This document shows, one piece after another, positions 25,713-37,196 of a stretch of DNA of 64,000 bases. Source of the stretch: Jiella soli. GTDB lineage: Bacteria > Pseudomonadota > Alphaproteobacteria > Rhizobiales > Rhizobiaceae. Every line of letters starts with the position of its first letter. The stretch's first letter is position 1. The stretch is from the NCBI RefSeq assembly GCF_020615385.1, contig NZ_JAJAVB010000032.1, forward strand, positions 43,960 to 107,959, given 5' to 3'. A program made the position numbers and the translations under genes. The notes under the pieces are model-generated. The model saw nothing but the letters and a program-made list of their open reading frames with translations, had not been told where the DNA came from and did not search any database.

Positions 25713-27574
<1,862 letters not shown>

Positions 27575-27661
27575 GGGGCTGTGGCACAAGGGGCGGCCTG
27601 CTGGTCGTTCCTTGGCTGGCAGGACACTTCGGCCCATCGCTAGGACGATCGGCTGTCGCCC

Positions 27662-27680
27662 GTTTCCGTGTCGCGGAAAC
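27662..27680. terminator. Small stem-loop between convergent genes
   Basis: GTTTCCG (27662-27668) and CGGAAAC (27674-27680) form a perfect 7-bp stem with a 5-nt loop, midway between the ends of the ABC ATPase gene (plus) and the small gene at 27712 (minus). It may serve as a bidirectional terminator, though no T-run follows. Confidence 0.35.
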
Positions 27681-27711
27681 TGAGGCGGCGCGGAGGAGGG
27701 GCCAGCCGCGC

Positions 27712-28095
27712 TCAGTCGAGGGGGCGGACGAAGGCGACGCGGTAGCTGTGGCCGCGACCGTGATGGACGACGGAGACGATCTCGCCGGGGACGAAGCGCT
27801 CGGTCGCCACCTCGAAGCCGAGTTCGTCATCATCGTCCTGGTGCTGGTCGTAATGGAAGACCCAATGCCCGTCCGCCTTGCGCTGAAAGCGGCCCACGGC
27901 GTCGGTCAGGCCCTCTTCGAAGCGCCGCACGCGCCCGGCGTTCGCCTCGCTCGCCAGCCCGTCCGCATCGAGCCGCCCGTCCGCTGCGAGCGGCACGATC
28001 AGGTCGTAATCGGAGTGGTGGTCGCTCAGTTGGCCGGTGTCCAAAACCGGCTCCAGCCGGACATGGCGCAGCGCCGGGTGAACGTCTTCGAGCAT
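27712..28095 (-). CDS. Conserved-looking small protein of unknown function
   Basis: A 127-residue acidic, soluble protein that I do not recognise. It has no signal peptide, membrane segment or known motif; the sequence includes DTGQLSDHHSDYDLIVPLAA, a DQHQDDDDELGFEV acidic stretch and a C-terminal basic-aromatic segment (HHGRGHSYRVAFVRPLD). The start at 28095 is supported by an excellent ribosome site (AAAGGAGG) 7 bases upstream; a start at 28155 would add 20 Arg-rich residues. It stands alone between convergent and same-strand genes. Codon use is like its neighbours. Confidence 0.7.
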   Translation of the reverse strand: MLEDVHPALRHVRLEPVLDTGQLSDHHSDYDLIVPLAADGRLDADGLASEANAGRVRRFEEGLTDAVGRFQRKADGHWVFHYDQHQDDDDELGFEVATERFVPGEIVSVVHHGRGHSYRVAFVRPLD

Positions 28096-28464
28096 GGCTG
28101 CCTCCTTTCGCGGGCGCCGAGCGGCCGAGTGCACTGCAGGCGCATCACGGCGCACAGACCCGGCGCGGACATGGATCGCGGTCGCGCGGGAAACCCGGCA
28201 ACTGTCGCCGGGCAGCCGCGGCCTCGCGTTACGGCAACAGCCTATGCGGCGAAGGGAAGGGCGCTTTGACGGGGATCAAGGCGGGGCAGTTTCGGAGTGT
28301 CTGGCGGGCCTTGCGGAGGTGCCTGTGCCGAGACGCCCCTCTGCCTGCCGGGCATCTCCCCGCCAGGGGGGAGATTGGCTGTCTCATCGGGCATCGGCCA
28401 GCCACGGAGGACGGGTGCGAGGCCGGCCCTTCGAGTTTGGATCTGGACGCTCGGTGCCCGCGCC
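28096..28464. other. 369-bp gap with a palindromic repeat element
   Basis: No convincing gene is present between the small unknown gene and the helicase gene. The left part is the promoter and leader of the small gene. The right part (about 28333-28400) carries a palindromic element whose core is a perfect 8-bp inverted repeat. Confidence 0.6.
28354..28375 (+). repeat. Palindromic intergenic repeat core (ATCTCCCC...GGGGAGAT)
   Basis: ATCTCCCC (28354-28361), a 6-nt loop and GGGGAGAT (28368-28375) form a perfect stem, embedded in CTGCCTGCCGGGC...TTGGCTG context that I recognise as a widespread type of short palindromic repeat between rhizobial genes. A related palindrome, with the same GGGGGGAGAT arm, occurs inside the helicase gene at 30331-30355. 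It may act as a terminator for the helicase gene that ends at 28465. Confidence 0.6.
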
Positions 28465-31197
28465 TCACACCGCCTCGACGAACCCCTCCAGCACGCGCTT
28501 CTGACCCGCCTTGTCGAAGTCCACCGTGAGCTTGTTGCCCTCGACGCTCGCGACCGTGCCGTTGCCGAATTTCAGGTGGAACACCCGGTCACCCTTGTCG
28601 AAGCGGCTCTGGTCTGTGGCGACGGATTTGGCCACAAGTTCGCCCTCGATCTCGCGCGGGCCGCCTTGCCTGGCGGAGGAATAGAGGCCGAGGCCCTTTC
28701 TCGGCGGCTGGTTGTGGCCGCGGCCGGCGCGGGGCCCGGGGCCGTCGTTCATGCGCCCGGCAAAGCCGCTGCCGCCGCCCTTGCCGCCTTTGCCGCGGTC
28801 GTCGTCATAGCTGATCTCGCGCGTCCGTCCACCGGACCAGCCGTCGCCGCCTGAACGCCCGCGATTGTCCGCAAAGCCCGCGCCGGGCTGGCCGCCTTGC
28901 GCGGCCGCCTGGGCGCGCCGCCAGCCCGGCGTCGTATAGGCCGATTCCTTGAAGGCGTTGCCACCGTCCCAGCGCGAGGCGCCATAGCCGCCATAGGAGG
29001 TGTTCGCCTCCATCACCTCGACGTGGCGCTCCGGCAGCTCGTCGAGGAAGCGGGACGGGATGGTCGACTGCCAGAGGCCGTGGATGCGGCGGTTGGAGAC
29101 GAACCAGATCTTCACCCGGCGCTTGCCCCGTGTCAGGCCGACATAGGCGAGGCGGCGCTCTTCTTCCAAGCCGCTGCGTCCGCCCTCGTCGAGGGCCCGC
29201 TGGTGGGGGAAGAGGCCTTCCTCCCAGCCGGGCAGGAACACCGTCTCGAATTCGAGCCCCTTGGCCGAGTGCAGCGTCATGATCGAGACGGCGTCCATCT
29301 CGGCATTCTGCTCGGTGTCCATGACCAGCGCGACATGTTCGAGAAAGGTCGGCAGCGACTCGTACTGCTCCATTGAGCGGACGAGTTCCTTCAGGTTCTC
29401 CAGCCGCCCCGGCGCCTCGGCCGAGCGGTCGTTCTGCCACATCTCGGTATAGCCGGATTCCTCCAGGATCTGCTCGGCAAGCTCGGTGTGCTTGGTCGTC
29501 GCCAGGAGCTCCGACCAGCGCCGGAAGTCGGCGACGAGCGCGCGCAGCGTGTTGCGCGGCTTCGGCTTCAGCTCTTCCGTCTCGACCATCTCGGCCGCCG
29601 CGGCGATCAGCGGGATCGCGCGCGCGCGGGCATAGTCGTGGAGGAGGCGAATGGTCGCATCGCCGAGGCCCCGCTTCGGCGTGTTGACGATCCGCTCAAA
29701 GGCGAGGTCGTCGGCTGGCTGGCACACGCAGCGGAAATAGGCGAGCGCGTCGCGCACCTCCATGCGCTCGTAGAAGCGCGGGCCGCCGATGACCCGGTAG
29801 TTGAGCCCCATGGTGACGAAGCGGTCCTCGAACTCGCGCATCTGGAAGGATGCGCGCACGAGGATCGCCATGTCGTTGAGATTGTGGTTCTCGCGCCGCT
29901 GCAGGTCCTCGATCGCCTCGCCTACGGCGCGCGCCTCCTCCTCCGAATCCCAGCCAGCATTGACCTCGACCTTGGGGTCATCGGGATCGGCCGCGTCGGT
30001 GAAGAGGGTCTTGCCGAGCCGATCCTCATTGTGGGCGATGAGATGCGAGGCGGCGCCGAGGATGTGGGCGGTGGAGCGGTAGTTGCGCTCGAGCCGGATG
30101 ACGGTGGCGCCCGGGAAATCCTTCTCGAAGCGCAGGATGTTGTCGACCTCCGCTCCGCGCCAGCCATAGATCGACTGGTCGTCGTCGCCGACGCAGCAGA
30201 TATTTATCTGCTGGGGTTGGTTTGCGCTCACGGTCGAGCGCTCGCTGGCCTGCGCGGGCGCGGCCTGACCGGCCGACGGGCGGTCGCCCTTGCGGCCTTC
30301 GGCCGAAAGATCGGCGGAGCGTGACGCGTCGATCTGCCCCACAAGGGGGGAGATCGAGGCTTCGGCGCCGCGCGACGCCTTCGGCCGCTGCGCCAGAAGC
30401 CGCAGCCAGAGATACTGCGCCGTGTTGGTGTCCTGGTACTCGTCGACGAGGATGTAGCGGAACCGCCGGTGATAGTCGGCGAGGACGTCAGGATGCGCCT
30501 TGAAGATCGCGATCGGGTGATTGAGGAGGTCGCCGAAGTCGCAGGCATTGAGCGAGAGAAGCCGCGCCTGATAGGCGGCGAACAGCTCGCGGCCCTTGCC
30601 GTTGGCGAAGGCGCGCGCGTCGCCCTCGGGGATGTCCTTCGGACCCCAGCCCTTGTTCTTCCAGCCGTCCAGCATGTTGGCGAAGGTGCGGGCCGGCCAA
30701 CGCTTGTCGTCGAGCCCTTCCGCCTGGATCAGCTGCTTGATCAGCCGGATCTGGTCGTCGGTGTCGAGGATGGTGAAGTTCGACTTGAGCCCCGCGAGCT
30801 CGGCGTGGCGGCGCAGGAGCTTCACGCCGATCGCATGGAAGGTGCCGAGCCAGGGCATGCCCTCGACCTGGCCGCCGACGAGGAGACCGATGCGCGTCTT
30901 CATCTCGCGCGCGGCCTTGTTGGTGAAGGTCACGGCGAGGATCTGGCTCGGATAGGCTCGGCCGGTGGCGAGGATGTGCGCGATGCGCGTCGTCAGCACG
31001 CGCGTCTTGCCGGTGCCTGCGCCGGCCAGCACCAGCACCGGCCCCTCGGTCGTCTCCACCGCGGCGCGCTGCTCGGCGTTGAGGCCGGCGAGATAGTCCG
31101 GAGCGGTGCTGCCACGGGCCGCCATGGCTCTCGCGGCGATGCCGCCCTGCCGCGGCGCGGGAGCGGGAGCGGGGGCTGATTCGTCGAATTCCGTCAT
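28465..31197 (-). CDS. uvrD: UvrD/PcrA-type ATP-dependent DNA helicase
   Basis: A 910-residue superfamily 1A 3'-5' helicase for nucleotide excision and mismatch repair. Motif Q/I is [15 protein letters not shown] then GAGTGKT (59-65); motif II is LVDEYQDTN (250-258), motif [16 protein letters not shown] (337-349), motif V/VI are visible as [11 protein letters not shown] and AYVGLTRGK. The C-terminus has a Gly/Arg-rich linker and the Tudor-like RNA-polymerase-binding end ([15 protein letters not shown]). Between motifs II and III, residues about 272-331 form an extra segment not expected in the family, encoded by a palindromic-repeat-like DNA. A short Ala/Pro-rich N-terminal extension precedes the helicase core. 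Confidence 0.93.
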   Translation of the reverse strand: MTEFDESAPAPAPAPRQGGIAARAMAARGSTAPDYLAGLNAEQRAAVETTEGPVLVLAGAGTGKTRVLTTRIAHILATGRAYPSQILAVTFTNKAAREMKTRIGLLVGGQVEGMPWLGTFHAIGVKLLRRHAELAGLKSNFTILDTDDQIRLIKQLIQAEGLDDKRWPARTFANMLDGWKNKGWGPKDIPEGDARAFANGKGRELFAAYQARLLSLNACDFGDLLNHPIAIFKAHPDVLADYHRRFRYILVDEYQDTNTAQYLWLRLLAQRPKASRGAEASISPLVGQIDASRSADLSAEGRKGDRPSAGQAAPAQASERSTVSANQPQQINICCVGDDDQSIYGWRGAEVDNILRFEKDFPGATVIRLERNYRSTAHILGAASHLIAHNEDRLGKTLFTDAADPDDPKVEVNAGWDSEEEARAVGEAIEDLQRRENHNLNDMAILVRASFQMREFEDRFVTMGLNYRVIGGPRFYERMEVRDALAYFRCVCQPADDLAFERIVNTPKRGLGDATIRLLHDYARARAIPLIAAAAEMVETEELKPKPRNTLRALVADFRRWSELLATTKHTELAEQILEESGYTEMWQNDRSAEAPGRLENLKELVRSMEQYESLPTFLEHVALVMDTEQNAEMDAVSIMTLHSAKGLEFETVFLPGWEEGLFPHQRALDEGGRSGLEEERRLAYVGLTRGKRRVKIWFVSNRRIHGLWQSTIPSRFLDELPERHVEVMEANTSYGGYGASRWDGGNAFKESAYTTPGWRRAQAAAQGGQPGAGFADNRGRSGGDGWSGGRTREISYDDDRGKGGKGGGSGFAGRMNDGPGPRAGRGHNQPPRKGLGLYSSARQGGPREIEGELVAKSVATDQSRFDKGDRVFHLKFGNGTVASVEGNKLTVDFDKAGQKRVLEGFVEAV
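30205..30384 (-). repeat. In-frame palindromic-element insertion inside the helicase gene
   Basis: In UvrD/PcrA the segment ending YLWLRLLAQ normally runs within a few residues into [11 protein letters not shown]. Here about 55-60 extra residues intervene ([20 protein letters not shown] and onwards, rich in Ala, Ser, Arg). The DNA contains the palindrome GATCTGCCCC-ACAAG-GGGGGAGATC (30331-30355), whose arm matches the intergenic repeat at 28354-28375. A second perfect stem, CAGCAGAT/ATCTGCTG, lies at the edge (30194-30213). The reading frame is kept throughout. Confidence 0.7.
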
Positions 31198-31323
31198 GGG
31201 CGCAATGTAAGCGCCCGGCCTTCAAACGCCAGCATCGGCCGGAACAAAGCGCGACCCGCGGCGGCCGGAACCCGGCTCTGGCGCGTCGCGGGGCCGGGGC
31301 TCGGGCGGTGTAGAAGAGTGCTC

Positions 31324-32295
31324 TCAGCCGCGTCCGGTTTTGCGGCTGCCGGCGAGAGTGATCACCGCGACGATGATGGCGCCGGTCAGGATCTGCCGGA
31401 GGCCGGAGCCGACGCCGAGCGTGTTCAGCATGGTGACGAGGAGGTAGAGGAACAGCGCCGCGCCCCAGATGCCGGAGACGTTGGAGAAGCCGCCGGCGAC
31501 CGAAGTGCCGCCGATGACGACGACCGAGATCGAGGCGAGGAGATACTCCTCGCCCATGTTGAGCGAGGCGCCGCCGGAAAAGGCGGCGAGGAGGGTCCCG
31601 CAAAGCGCGGCGAGGCAGGCCGAGAGCGCATAGGTCGCAAAGCGCGCCCGCCCGACGCGAATCCCGGCGAGGCCCGCGGCGCGCATGTTCTGTCCGATCG
31701 CGGTCACGGAGCGCCCGTAGACGCTGCGATGAAGGACGATCGCCATGACGATGGCGAGACCGATCGTCAGGACGGCGATGATCGGCACGCCCGCAATGCG
31801 GCCGGTGGCGATCTGGGCGAGGAGCGGCGGCGGCGACAGCCTGAGGCCGCGCCCGTAGACGATCGCCAGTGATTGCACGATGAAGCTCGAGGAGAGCGTC
31901 GCGATGATCGGCGGGATCCGCAGCATGCGGATGAGAAGATAGTTGAAACTGCCGATCAGGAGGCCGGCGCCGAGCGCGGCGGCGAGGCCGAGCAGGATGG
32001 CCGCGTCGCTGCCGCCCATGATCTTCATCGCGACCGCGCCGGTCAGCGCGATCGTCGCCGGCACCGACAGGTCGATATTGCCGGGGCCGGTGGTGATGAC
32101 GAACATCTGGCCGATGCCGACGATCGCATAGAATGAGCCGAAGGTCAGCGCCGCGACGATGATCTGTTCGCCGCCGTTCCAGTCGTTGGCGGCGAGCGTC
32201 ACGAGAAGGATCGCGAGCGCTCCGACGAAGGAGAAGAGGAAGGGCGCGCGCCGCGTCAGCCGCGCGAGGGAGGAAGCCGTGGTGCGGGTCGTCAT
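31324..32295 (-). CDS. Ribose-type sugar ABC transporter permease (second)
   Basis: A 323-residue RbsC-family permease with about nine membrane segments: an N-terminal basic stretch, then FLFSFVGALAILLVTLAA, the family motif GPGNIDLSVPATIALTGAVA, and near the end VIGGTSVAGGFSNVSGIWGA. It begins 4 bp inside the end of the first permease (ATGA overlap) and is the last gene of the minus-strand importer operon. Together the two permeases would form a heterodimeric channel. Confidence 0.92.
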   Translation of the reverse strand: MTTRTTASSLARLTRRAPFLFSFVGALAILLVTLAANDWNGGEQIIVAALTFGSFYAIVGIGQMFVITTGPGNIDLSVPATIALTGAVAMKIMGGSDAAILLGLAAALGAGLLIGSFNYLLIRMLRIPPIIATLSSSFIVQSLAIVYGRGLRLSPPPLLAQIATGRIAGVPIIAVLTIGLAIVMAIVLHRSVYGRSVTAIGQNMRAAGLAGIRVGRARFATYALSACLAALCGTLLAAFSGGASLNMGEEYLLASISVVVIGGTSVAGGFSNVSGIWGAALFLYLLVTMLNTLGVGSGLRQILTGAIIVAVITLAGSRKTGRG

Positions 32296-33233
32296 GCCTG
32301 ATGCTCCTCCAGCCGGTTGACCAGCGAGCGCAGCGCCAGGACGAGGATCAGGATGATCCCCTGCGCACCGATCTGCCACTCCGGCGCGATCCTGAGGAAG
32401 GAGAGGAGCGAGCCGACGAGGGCGAGCGTCAGCGCGCCGAGCACGGCGCCGATCGGCGAGACGCGGCCGCCGGTGAATTCGCCGCCGCCGAGGATGACGC
32501 CGGCGATCGACAGGAGCGTGTAGCGCAGCGCGATATTGGCGTCGGCCGATGTCGTGGTGCCGACGAGGATCATGCCGCTCATGACGCCGAACAGGCCGGC
32601 AAGCGCGTACATCGTCACCTTTGCCCGCAAGAGCGACCAGCCGGCTCGCTCCACCGCCTGCGGATTGCCGCCGGCGCCTCTGAGGACGACGCCCGCGGCC
32701 GAGCGCATCAGCGCGAAATGGACGATGACGCCGAGGAGGATCGAGGCGAGGATCGACAGCGGCACGAAGGGCAGGCGGAACTTGACGATCGCCGCGAGCC
32801 AGTCCGGGGCGGCGCCGCCGGGGCTCGGCAACAGGAGCACCGCGCAGCCGGTCCACACGAAGGACATGCCGAGCGTGACGACGATCGAGGGCAGGTTGCG
32901 CAAATGGATCAGCGCGCCGAGGGCGGCATAGGCGGCAATGCAGCCGAGAAGCGCGGCGATGCCGAGGAGCGGCGTGTCGTGGAGCCAGGTCGCCGAGATG
33001 CAGGCGACCATGGAGACGAAGCCGCCGATCGACAGGTCGAGATCGTTCACCGTCAGGATGAACATCTGCGCGATGGTCGCGAAGGCGATCGGCAGCGCGA
33101 GGTTGAGCATCAGGTTGAGCCCGAAATAGCTCATCGTGCGCGGCTGGATGATGAAGATCGCGGCGAGGAGCAGCGCGAAGGAGAGCGCGGGGACCAGAGC
33201 TCGCAGGATCTTCGGGTCGAAACGCACGCTCAT
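32292..33233 (-). CDS. Ribose-type sugar ABC transporter permease (first)
   Basis: A 313-residue RbsC-family permease with about eight to nine membrane segments, the motif TVNDLDLSIGGFVSMVACIS and the C-terminal GVILGGGEFTGGRVSPIGAV. Start and stop overlap the neighbouring ATPase and permease genes by a few bases, so the four-gene importer is tightly coupled. Paired different permeases, rather than one homodimerising RbsC, are found in autoinducer-2- and rhamnose-type systems. Confidence 0.92.
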   Translation of the reverse strand: MSVRFDPKILRALVPALSFALLLAAIFIIQPRTMSYFGLNLMLNLALPIAFATIAQMFILTVNDLDLSIGGFVSMVACISATWLHDTPLLGIAALLGCIAAYAALGALIHLRNLPSIVVTLGMSFVWTGCAVLLLPSPGGAAPDWLAAIVKFRLPFVPLSILASILLGVIVHFALMRSAAGVVLRGAGGNPQAVERAGWSLLRAKVTMYALAGLFGVMSGMILVGTTTSADANIALRYTLLSIAGVILGGGEFTGGRVSPIGAVLGALTLALVGSLLSFLRIAPEWQIGAQGIILILVLALRSLVNRLEEHQA

Positions 33234-34723
33234 CAGGCCGTCGCTCCCTCGAAGGAGGAGGAGAGGACCTTCGCTTCGCTCAACCCGCCGGCGGGAAGGT
33301 CGGCGACGATCTCGCCGTTGCGGAAGACGTAGACATGGCTGCAGTTGACGAGTTCGTCGAACTCGGTCGTGTACCAGAGGAAGGCACGGCCGCTTGCGGC
33401 CTCGCTGCGGATCCGCTCGTAGACCTCGCGCTTGGTGCCGACGTCGACGCCGCGCATCGGATCGTCCATGGCGATGATCTCGGCGTCGGATGCGAGTGCC
33501 CGCGCAAACAGCGCCTTCTGCTGATTGCCGCCGGAGAGCGTCAGGATGTTGTCGTCCATGTCGGGCGTGCGGATCTCCAGTGCCTTGCGCCAGCTCTCTT
33601 CCATCTCCTTCTCGCGCCGCCTGTCGATCAGGCCGAAACGGGCAAGGGCCTGAAGAGATCGGGCGGTGACGTTCTGGCCGATCGACCAGAGCGGAAAGAC
33701 GCCGTCGGCCTGGCGGTCGCCAGCGACGAAGGCGACCTTGGCGGCAACCTTGGCGAAGCGCGAGCGGCGACCGGCGGCGTTCTGGACGAGGCGCAGGAGC
33801 GCGGTCTGGCCATGTCCGGCAAGACCGGCGAGACCCACGATCTCGCCGGGATAGAGCTCGAGTTCGATGTCTGAGGTCTGCCGCGGCGGCCGGGCCCTGA
33901 CCAGCGGCTCGCCGCGCCGTTCCCCCGAATGCGCCGCGGTGCCGGCGGCCGGCGACGGCGCGTGGTCGGCGACATGGCCCATGGCGGCGACCAGGCTGTC
34001 GCGATCGAACCCGTCGGCCGGCCTCTCGTCGACGATCCGGCCGTCGCGCATCACCGCGATCCGGTCGCAGGTCGACAGGACGTCGCTCAGGATGTGGGAG
34101 ATGAGGATGATGCTGCCGCCGTCCGCGACGAAGCGGCGGACATAGGCAAGGAGCTGCTCGGCGACCGACTGGTCCAGCGATGAGGTCGGCTCGTCGAGGA
34201 TGACGAGAGCGGCCGGCGCGTCGGTGGCGGTGAAATTGGCGGCGATCTCGACCATCTGGCGGCGCCCGATCGACAGGTCGCCGACGACGTCGTCCGGCCG
34301 GATGCCGTGGCCAGGGAAGATCGCGTCCAGCCGCTCGCAGATGAGCGATGCCGCGCGCCTCCGCCAGCCGACGCCGGAGATGGCGGCATGCCGCAGCCGG
34401 GTGTTCTCGGCCACTGTGAGGTTCGGGCAGAGCGACAGTTCCTGAAAGACGCAGCGGATGCCGGCCGAGTGGGCATCTCCGACCGATCCTCCGGATGCGG
34501 CTTCGCGCCGGCCAGAAAGAACGAGTTCGCCGTCGTCGTGGGACAGCGTCCCCGCGAGGATCTGCATCAGGGTCGACTTGCCTGCGCCGTTGTGGCCGAC
34601 GACGCCGAGGCACTCGCCGGGACGCACGACGAGGTCGACACCGGCGAGCGCGCGGACGGCGCCGAAGGATTTGGCGACACCGCGAAGCGCGACGATCGGC
34701 TCTTTCGAAGCGGGGGATGACAT
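33233..34723 (-). CDS. Sugar ABC transporter ATP-binding protein, two-domain RbsA type
   Basis: A 496-residue protein with two ABC domains. The first has Walker [10 protein letters not shown], an atypical signature [11 protein letters not shown] and Walker [13 protein letters not shown]. The second is degenerate at Walker A ([12 protein letters not shown]), as usual in RbsA, but keeps [15 protein letters not shown] and [16 protein letters not shown]. It energises the two permeases following it. The overlapping stop/start with the next gene shows translational coupling; a 106-bp gap with a stem-loop separates it from the binding-protein gene. Confidence 0.92.
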   Translation of the reverse strand: MSSPASKEPIVALRGVAKSFGAVRALAGVDLVVRPGECLGVVGHNGAGKSTLMQILAGTLSHDDGELVLSGRREAASGGSVGDAHSAGIRCVFQELSLCPNLTVAENTRLRHAAISGVGWRRRAASLICERLDAIFPGHGIRPDDVVGDLSIGRRQMVEIAANFTATDAPAALVILDEPTSSLDQSVAEQLLAYVRRFVADGGSIILISHILSDVLSTCDRIAVMRDGRIVDERPADGFDRDSLVAAMGHVADHAPSPAAGTAAHSGERRGEPLVRARPPRQTSDIELELYPGEIVGLAGLAGHGQTALLRLVQNAAGRRSRFAKVAAKVAFVAGDRQADGVFPLWSIGQNVTARSLQALARFGLIDRRREKEMEESWRKALEIRTPDMDDNILTLSGGNQQKALFARALASDAEIIAMDDPMRGVDVGTKREVYERIRSEAASGRAFLWYTTEFDELVNCSHVYVFRNGEIVADLPAGGLSEAKVLSSSFEGATA

Positions 34724-34789
34724 GGGACCGACTGGAATTCATGACGGGGCCGGCGCCGTCCATAAGGAACGACGCCGGCCGGAAGCGGG

Positions 34790-34816
34790 GACCGGCCTGC
34801 CGTGACAGGTCCGGTC
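34790..34816 (-). terminator. Stem-loop after the ribose-type binding-protein gene
   Basis: GACCGGCCTG (34790-34799) and CAGGTCCGGTC (34806-34816) pair over ten positions with a single bulged base. On the transcript it follows the binding-protein stop by about 14 bases and precedes the ATPase gene, the same arrangement as at 9868-9902. A role in differential expression of the binding protein is likely. Confidence 0.45.
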
Positions 34817-34829
34817 GGCGAGAGGCCTG

Positions 34830-35855
34830 TTACTTGCCGCCGGCGATGATCTCCTTCGCCTCGGCCTGGGTGTATTCCTTGTTGGTCACGCCGCCCTCGG
34901 GCGTCATCTCGAGTCCCTTCTCGAGACCGTCCTGGTCGATGCGAAGGCTCGGCACCATCAGGTCCTTCGGCACGTCGGCACCGGCCAGGACCTGCTGCGC
35001 GACCCAGAAGCCGAGGGTGGAGACGCCCGGCGCGATCGACTGCGAGAAGGTCTCGTAGCCGTTCTTGTCCTTCTGCTCCTTCCACCACTTCAGCTCGTCG
35101 TCGCGATTGCCCATGATGATCGTCGGGAGCTTGCGTCCGGCGGCTTCGAAGGCCTGCGCGGCGCCATAGCCGTCGCCGCCCTGGGTGACGACGCCGACCA
35201 CCTCCGGCAGGCTCGGCAGGACGCTCGCCACCGCCTTCTGCGCCACGGTCTGCGTCCAGTCGCCCTCGACCTCGCGGGCGATCTCGAATTTCGGATGGTT
35301 CTTGATGCCCTCCAGAATGCCGGCGTGGATCTCGTCGTCGACCGACGAACCCGGCAGGCCGCGGATTTCCAGGAGTTGACCGCCGTCGGGATAGCGCTTG
35401 GCGAGATAGTCGATCTGGTCGGTGCCCATCTTCTTGAAGTCCACGGCGATCCGCCAGGCGCAGGGCTCCGTGACGACCGCGTCGAAGGAGATCACCTTGA
35501 TGCCGGCGTCGCAGGCTTCCTTGACGGCGCCGTTGAGCGCGGTCGGCGAGGCGGCGTCGAGAACGATCGCGTCATAGCCCTGCAGGATCATGTTCTGCAG
35601 CTGCGCGGCCTGTTCGGTCGCCGAATTCTCGGCGGTGGTGTTGGCGTCGGCCGAGGCGACGAAGCCGTCGGAAACCGCCTTGCTGGTCGTGTCCTGCCAG
35701 CTCTTGATCATCGCTTGGCGCCAGGAGTTCCCGGCGTAATTGTTCGACAGGGCGATGTTCTTGTCGCTGGTGTCGGCGTCCTGGGCGAGCGCCGGCACGG
35801 CGGCCGCGGCGAGCGCCAGCGACGCCGCGAAGGGCAGGAGCTTGGATCTGTACAT
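34830..35855 (-). CDS. Ribose-type sugar ABC transporter substrate-binding protein
   Basis: A 341-residue exported type 1 periplasmic binding protein. The signal peptide is residues 1-24 (PFAASLALAAAAVPALAQ, cleavage after ALA). The mature N-terminus KNIALSNNYAGNSWRQAMIK, the central QLQNMILQGYDAIVLDAASP and GVVTQGGDGYGAAQAFEAAG are those of RbsB-like proteins. A strong ribosome site (TGAGGAGG) precedes ATG 35855. It starts only 44 bp after the end of the TRAP large permease gene on the same strand, so it may be co-transcribed with the TRAP importer. Confidence 0.92.
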   Translation of the reverse strand: MYRSKLLPFAASLALAAAAVPALAQDADTSDKNIALSNNYAGNSWRQAMIKSWQDTTSKAVSDGFVASADANTTAENSATEQAAQLQNMILQGYDAIVLDAASPTALNGAVKEACDAGIKVISFDAVVTEPCAWRIAVDFKKMGTDQIDYLAKRYPDGGQLLEIRGLPGSSVDDEIHAGILEGIKNHPKFEIAREVEGDWTQTVAQKAVASVLPSLPEVVGVVTQGGDGYGAAQAFEAAGRKLPTIIMGNRDDELKWWKEQKDKNGYETFSQSIAPGVSTLGFWVAQQVLAGADVPKDLMVPSLRIDQDGLEKGLEMTPEGGVTNKEYTQAEAKEIIAGGK

Positions 35856-35899
35856 GCGTTCCTCCTCAGATTGACAGTGTGGGGGCTGCCGCAGCCATC

Positions 35900-37180
35900 C
35901 TAGCGGTAGATGAGCGTCGGCAGCCATAGGGTGATCGCCGGCACGAAGGTGACGAGCGCCAGGACGACGAAGAGCGGGATCAGGAACGGCGCGGTCGCCG
36001 AGACGCATTGCTCGAACGGCACCTTGGAGACGCGCGAAAGCACGTAGAGCACCATGCCGACCGGCGGCGTCAGCAGGCCGATCATCAGGTTCAGCACCAG
36101 GATCACGCCGAAATGCACGGGGTCGATGCCGACCTTCTCGGCGACGGGCAAGAGGACGGGAACGAGGATGGTTATCGCCGCCACCGTCTCCATGAAGCAA
36201 CCGACGACGAGCAGGATCAGGTTGATCAGCAGGAGGACGACGATCCAGTTTTCGGAGACGCCGAGTATCAGGCCGGCGAAATGCTCCGGCACGCGGTTGG
36301 AGGTGAGGATCCAGGCGAAGATCGCCGCCGCGCCGACGATGAAGAGGACGACGGCTGTCGTCTCGATCGTATCGATGGAAACGCGCAGGAAGCGCCGCCA
36401 GGTGAGCGTGCGGTAGACGAGGACGCCGAGGATCATCGCCCAGGCGCAGGCCGCGATCGCCGCCTCCGTCGGGGTGAAGGCGCCGGACAGGATGCCGCCG
36501 ACGATGATGATGGGCGTGAGCAGCGCCAGGAAGGCGCGCAGGAAGGACGAGCCGAGGACGGAGACGCTGAACGCCTGGTCGCGCGGATAGCCGCGGCGGC
36601 GGGCGTAGACGGCGACCATGAGCATCAGCGCGACGGCCATCAGGAGGCCCGGAACGAAACCCGCGGCGAAGAGCTGGCCGATCGAGGCGCCGGCGACGAC
36701 GCCGTAGATCACCATCGGCAGCGACGGCGGGATGATCGGTCCGATGGTGGAGGAGGCCGCGGTGATGCCAACGGCAAAGCCCGGCTCGTAGTTAGCGTCG
36801 CGCATCGCCTTGATCTCGATCGCGCCGAGGCCGCCGGCATCCGCGACGGCGGCGCCCGACATGCCGGCGAAGATGACCGAGGCGCCGATGTTCACATGGC
36901 CGAGGCCGCCGCGCATCCAGCCGACCAGCGACTTGGCGAAGTCGAAGATGCGCTCGGTGATCCCCGCCGTGTTCATCAGATTGCCGGCGAGGATGAAGAA
37001 CGGCACGGCGAGCAGCGGAAAGGAGTCGACGCCGTTGATCATCCGGTGCGCAACGACGACCGTCGGCACATGGCCGTCGACGAGGAGGAAGATGGTCGAG
37101 GCGCCGGCAAGCGCGATAGCGACGGGCACGCCGAGGATGATCAGGCCGAACAGGACCCCGAAGAGAAGTGCGAGAAGCAT
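35900..37180 (-). CDS. TRAP transporter large permease, DctM type
   Basis: A 426-residue integral membrane protein with about 12 hydrophobic segments: VLFGLIILGVPVAIALAGAS at the N-terminus, the signature PLLAVPFFILAGNLMNTAGI and TPPVGMVLYVLSRVSKVPFE near the C-terminus. It is the ion-coupled translocation subunit of a tripartite ATP-independent importer. The gene lies 16 bp after dctQ and is followed 44 bp later by the sugar ABC binding-protein gene. Confidence 0.93.
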   Translation of the reverse strand: MLLALLFGVLFGLIILGVPVAIALAGASTIFLLVDGHVPTVVVAHRMINGVDSFPLLAVPFFILAGNLMNTAGITERIFDFAKSLVGWMRGGLGHVNIGASVIFAGMSGAAVADAGGLGAIEIKAMRDANYEPGFAVGITAASSTIGPIIPPSLPMVIYGVVAGASIGQLFAAGFVPGLLMAVALMLMVAVYARRRGYPRDQAFSVSVLGSSFLRAFLALLTPIIIVGGILSGAFTPTEAAIAACAWAMILGVLVYRTLTWRRFLRVSIDTIETTAVVLFIVGAAAIFAWILTSNRVPEHFAGLILGVSENWIVVLLLINLILLVVGCFMETVAAITILVPVLLPVAEKVGIDPVHFGVILVLNLMIGLLTPPVGMVLYVLSRVSKVPFEQCVSATAPFLIPLFVVLALVTFVPAITLWLPTLIYR

Positions 37181-37196
37181 GAGATGGGACGCCCTG

